Assembly: GCA_002162955.1 (NCBI GenBank)
Contig: MABD01000041.1
Location: 53,040-117,039, forward strand
Length of the DNA stretch: 64,000 bases
Reading direction: 5' to 3'
Origin: Gammaproteobacteria bacterium 45_16_T64
Lineage (GTDB): Bacteria > Pseudomonadota > Gammaproteobacteria > Pseudomonadales > Ketobacteraceae
Shown: one piece after another, positions 62,066-64,000 of the stretch
Numbering within the stretch: position 1 is the first letter of the stretch
Layout of the letters: the number at the start of each line of letters is the position of its first letter
Position numbers and translations under genes: made by a program
The notes under the pieces: generated by a model
The model's input: only the letters and a program-made list of their open reading frames with translations
What the model was told of the DNA's origin: nothing
Databases searched by the model: none

Positions 62066-63216
62066 TATTGACCGGGGATTGGTGGCGGAATCGGTGGTGG
62101 CATTGCACCAAATATTGCTTTAAGTTCAGCCACATCTTCTGCGGCAGTCCAATTAGCCATACCGTCTTTCCAGACTAGTGTTGATTTTTCAAATTCACCA
62201 CCACCGACCATTTGCTTCAACTGAGTGATCGGATAGGGACCTTTCTGTTGACCCGCTACCGCCAAGAAAAACGACACTTCCTGTGGGATCGGTGGAGGCG
62301 CACTTGGCGCAGTACTTGGCTGAACATTAGATGCGGTATTAGCCGGTTGGGTTTGCTGCTGATTCATATGACCTTGGGCCATTTGATTTGCCATGGCAAA
62401 CCCCATGCCCATACCAATACCTTCCGAAGCCCCACCGCTGGGATTATTCGCCGCTGCTTCCATAGCGTTAGCTGATTGAAATTGTGTATAGGTATTCATG
62501 TTTCCTAAAATACCCATCGAGCTGCGTTTATCCAGCGCCTTCTCGACCGCTTCTGGCAGAGATATATTTTCAATTAAGAATTTGGTAATGCCAATACCCA
62601 GCTCTTCAAATTCTGGGCTAATTTTATTGGTGACGTATTCTGACAATTCGTCATAGTTCGCCGCCATATCCAACACTGGAATTTTGCTTTCCGCAATACA
62701 ATCCGTAAACCGAGTGACAATTAAGTTTCTGAGCTGATCACTGATTTCATCCGTCGTAAAATGACCATCGGTACCGACAATATCGATAAGGAATTTCTTA
62801 GGGTCAGCAACTCGAATAGCATAATTACCAAATGCACGAATACGCAGCGGACCAAATTCGGGGTCCCGCAGCATCACAGGGTTCTTGGTCCCCCATTTAT
62901 AATCGGTAAAATTTCGAATATTAACAAAATAGACTTCTGCTTTAAACGGGGAACTAAATCCGTGCTTCCATCCTTTCAGCGTAGAAAGGATAGGCAAATT
63001 TTGCGTTTCCAGCTCGTAGGTGCCCGACTCGAAACAATCAGCAATTTTCCCTTCGTTAACAAATATCGCAACTTGAGACTGGCGAACGATAAGTTTTGCG
63101 CCATTCTTTATCTCATTATCGTAACGCTCAAAACGCCACACCAACGTATCATTGCTATCATCGGTCATCTCAATGATATCAATAAATTCGCCACGTAATT
63201 TATCAAAAAATCCCAT
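62065..63216 (-). CDS. SPFH-domain protein with C-terminal GYF_2-like domain (YdjI-like)
   Basis: A 383-aa protein. The SPFH/band-7-like core covers about residues 25-225 (KLIVRQSQVAIFVNEGKIAD, FGPLRIRAFGNYAIRVADP, PVLDMAANYDELSEY). A Gln/Pro/Ala-rich linker follows (about 270-310). The end holds a GYF_2-type fold (VAGQQKGPYPITQLKQMV, then LVWKDGMANWTAAEDV), and a PPPIPP tail. It is first in a unit with the zinc-ribbon protein, as in the ydjG-ydjI arrangement known near pspA; pspA itself is absent here. AAGGGA precedes the ATG. A role in membrane organisation under stress is inferred. Confidence 0.85.
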   Translation of the reverse strand: MGFFDKLRGEFIDIIEMTDDSNDTLVWRFERYDNEIKNGAKLIVRQSQVAIFVNEGKIADCFESGTYELETQNLPILSTLKGWKHGFSSPFKAEVYFVNIRNFTDYKWGTKNPVMLRDPEFGPLRIRAFGNYAIRVADPKKFLIDIVGTDGHFTTDEISDQLRNLIVTRFTDCIAESKIPVLDMAANYDELSEYVTNKISPEFEELGIGITKFLIENISLPEAVEKALDKRSSMGILGNMNTYTQFQSANAMEAAANNPSGGASEGIGMGMGFAMANQMAQGHMNQQQTQPANTASNVQPSTAPSAPPPIPQEVSFFLAVAGQQKGPYPITQLKQMVGGGEFEKSTLVWKDGMANWTAAEDVAELKAIFGAMPPPIPPPIPGQ

Positions 63217-63663
63217 AGTATTTCCCTTCTATCGATTCTTACCCGCTACCATTCCTGGCTGGACAGAATTCACTAATTGATCATCACTCGATCAAACCAC
63301 AGTACCAAATCAGCACTATTTGAGCAAATTTGGATTCCAAATTTTAGATCACGGACACAAATGATGTCACCCTACAGGGCATATAGTATAAGGGCATTAT
63401 CCCCTTTTCGCCGCGCTCAATAGATCAACTTTTTATAACGCCCATCTGATCTACACCAAATACTATTAGCGACTTATCCCAATCACTGCCAAATAGACAT
63501 TGAAAACGCAATGATCACCCCCATATAGACAAGCTCAAGGAAAGGGTATAAAGAATCTTATGACGATTATTTGTGGCCCGATCGCCCTACAACGCAGTGA
63601 AACTGAAATAAATCTTCTGCCTGTATTTATTCAGTTTCGCAGACTTGATTAACATAGAAATAC
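63217..63663. other. Intergenic region with inverted repeats
   Basis: 447 bases lie between the SPFH gene and the SGNH remnant, both on -. AAATTTGG (63326-63333) and CCAAATTT (63337-63344) make a perfect 8-bp repeat around ATT, a candidate operator for the SPFH unit. A hairpin at about 63598-63639 (GAAACTGA side with TCAGTTTC side) follows the SGNH remnant and may be its terminator. I found no gene with convincing coding character. Confidence 0.5.
63598..63639 (-). terminator. Hairpin downstream of the SGNH remnant
   Basis: GAAACTGAAATAAAT-type arm (63598-63613) pairs with ATTTATTCAGTTTC (63625-63638), with one bulged A. It lies just after the remnant's stop in - direction. Confidence 0.45.
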
Positions 63664-63912
63664 TTAGATAATCGTTATGCATTCAGCCACGGCTTTTGCC
63701 CATAGGTGATAGCCCTGCTCTCCAGGGTGAAAGCCATCGTCGGCTAATAATGAGTGATGGGGAACAAAAGGAGTTTGTAAGAATTCACATACGGGATGAT
63801 CATCCCAAACACTAATCGCATCATTATTAAAGCGGTCTGATTGCAAACCTAAACACCAACGCAAAGGTTGCGGCAAGACAATAAAACCCCCCATGGGCCA
63901 CTGCTGTCCCAC
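63664..63912 (-). pseudogene. 3' remnant of an SGNH/GDSL hydrolase
   Basis: An 82-codon frame with GTG at 63910-63912 as its first start. The last part reads DDGFHPGEQGYHLWAKAV, the C-terminal Asp-x-x-His block of SGNH hydrolases, and IVLPQPLRWCLGLQ fits the preceding block. The N-terminal part with the GDSL Ser is missing. The frame is closed upstream by an in-frame TGA about 9 codons earlier, and the next bases form a terminator. It therefore looks like the truncated end of a decayed gene. A small active protein is unlikely without the nucleophile. Confidence 0.7.
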
Positions 63913-63925
63913 AGTTAGAGATCAT

Positions 63926-63957
63926 AAAGCGAGCCCCATTTGGGGTTCGCTTTTTTT
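63926..63957 (+). terminator. Rho-independent terminator
   Basis: AAAGCGAGCCCC at 63926-63937 pairs with GGGGTTCGCTTT at 63942-63953 around ATTT, one G-T pair, followed by a T run to 63957 on the + strand. No + strand gene was found upstream. Either it serves a transcript I cannot see, or it is the relic of a lost gene. Confidence 0.75.
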
Positions 63958-64000
63958 ACATCTCGGCGGATCTGGTTTGAGTATCTCGGATAGGGTTTTA

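Noticed and set aside
62761..63198. Plus-strand open frame of 145 codons
   Set aside because: Antisense to the SPFH core, whose motifs are well preserved; no own signals.
63560..63652. 30-codon ATG frame after AAGGAAAGGG
   Set aside because: Overlaps the hairpin at 63598-63639, and the peptide has no signal or recognisable character.
1..64000. tRNA, rRNA, CRISPR and insertion sequences
   Set aside because: Reading both strands I saw no tRNA-like clover sequences, no regular spaced repeats, and no transposase or terminal repeats; short or divergent elements cannot be excluded without computation.

Overview
The window looks like chromosomal DNA of a marine-type, lipid-metabolising gammaproteobacterium. 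I infer this from a moderate G+C look and outer-membrane and lipid-handling families typical of the Oceanospirillales/Cellvibrionales/Alcanivorax-like part of the class: three FadL-type porins, two MMPL/RND exporters, an MpaB-type oxygenase, a sterol-desaturase-family enzyme, a saccharopine-dehydrogenase-like enoyl reductase, several SDRs and several lipases. I cannot name a genus. I see no rRNA, tRNA, CRISPR array, insertion sequence or phage module.

Layout. 1-195 holds the 5' end of a gene leaving the window. 676-4141 is a tight + strand set: ECF sigma factor, zinc-binding anti-sigma factor, subtilisin-like protease and a small outer-membrane protein, the last three joined by ATGA overlaps. 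4243-9277 continues on + with a START/SRPBCC protein, a KAS III-like enzyme without its catalytic His, a 58-codon small ORF with a very strong Shine-Dalgarno, a ThDP-dependent (acyloin/acetolactate synthase type) enzyme and a cytochrome P450. This looks like an uncharacterised small-molecule cluster. 9290-14839 (- strand) holds a FadL porin, a membrane di-iron hydroxylase/desaturase and two tandem AraC regulators, one with a membrane sensor domain. 14952-18234 is a four-gene + operon overlapping at every junction (SDR, lipoprotein, beta-propeller lipoprotein, SDR).

18383-32954 is a mixed secreted/envelope and lipid region: PEP-CTERM protein, PEBP-like lipoprotein, Pseudomonas-type lipase with an altered nucleophile elbow, orphan periplasmic binding protein, SDR, peroxiredoxin, two more FadL porins, beta-barrel protein, AsmA-like protein, two methyltransferases and an extradiol dioxygenase. 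32951-44812 is mostly - strand: MpaB-type oxygenase, MMPL exporter with a divergent LysR gene, BASS transporter, alpha/beta hydrolase, periplasmic solute-binding protein, RNase Z, a 45-aa Cys-rich lipoprotein, a two-domain SDR and an enoyl-reductase-like protein.

45060-50894 (+) has an arylsulfotransferase-YHYH fusion lipoprotein, its partner and a second MMPL exporter, closed by a strong bidirectional terminator. 50967-60907 has a PEP mutase-family protein, LysR, esterase, RidA, ABM monooxygenase, two paralogous Crp/Fnr regulators, a large surface lipase lipoprotein and several unknowns. 60920-63216 is a zinc-ribbon/SPFH pair resembling the YdjG/YdjI membrane-stress proteins of Bacillus. 63664-63912 is the 3' remnant of an SGNH hydrolase.

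Start codons were moved inward from the longest frame where a better Shine-Dalgarno or signal peptide argued for it; each case is noted. The most unusual items are the sigma/anti-sigma/subtilase set in which inhibitor and protease share a propeptide-like domain, and the KAS III/small ORF/ThDP/P450 cluster beside it.
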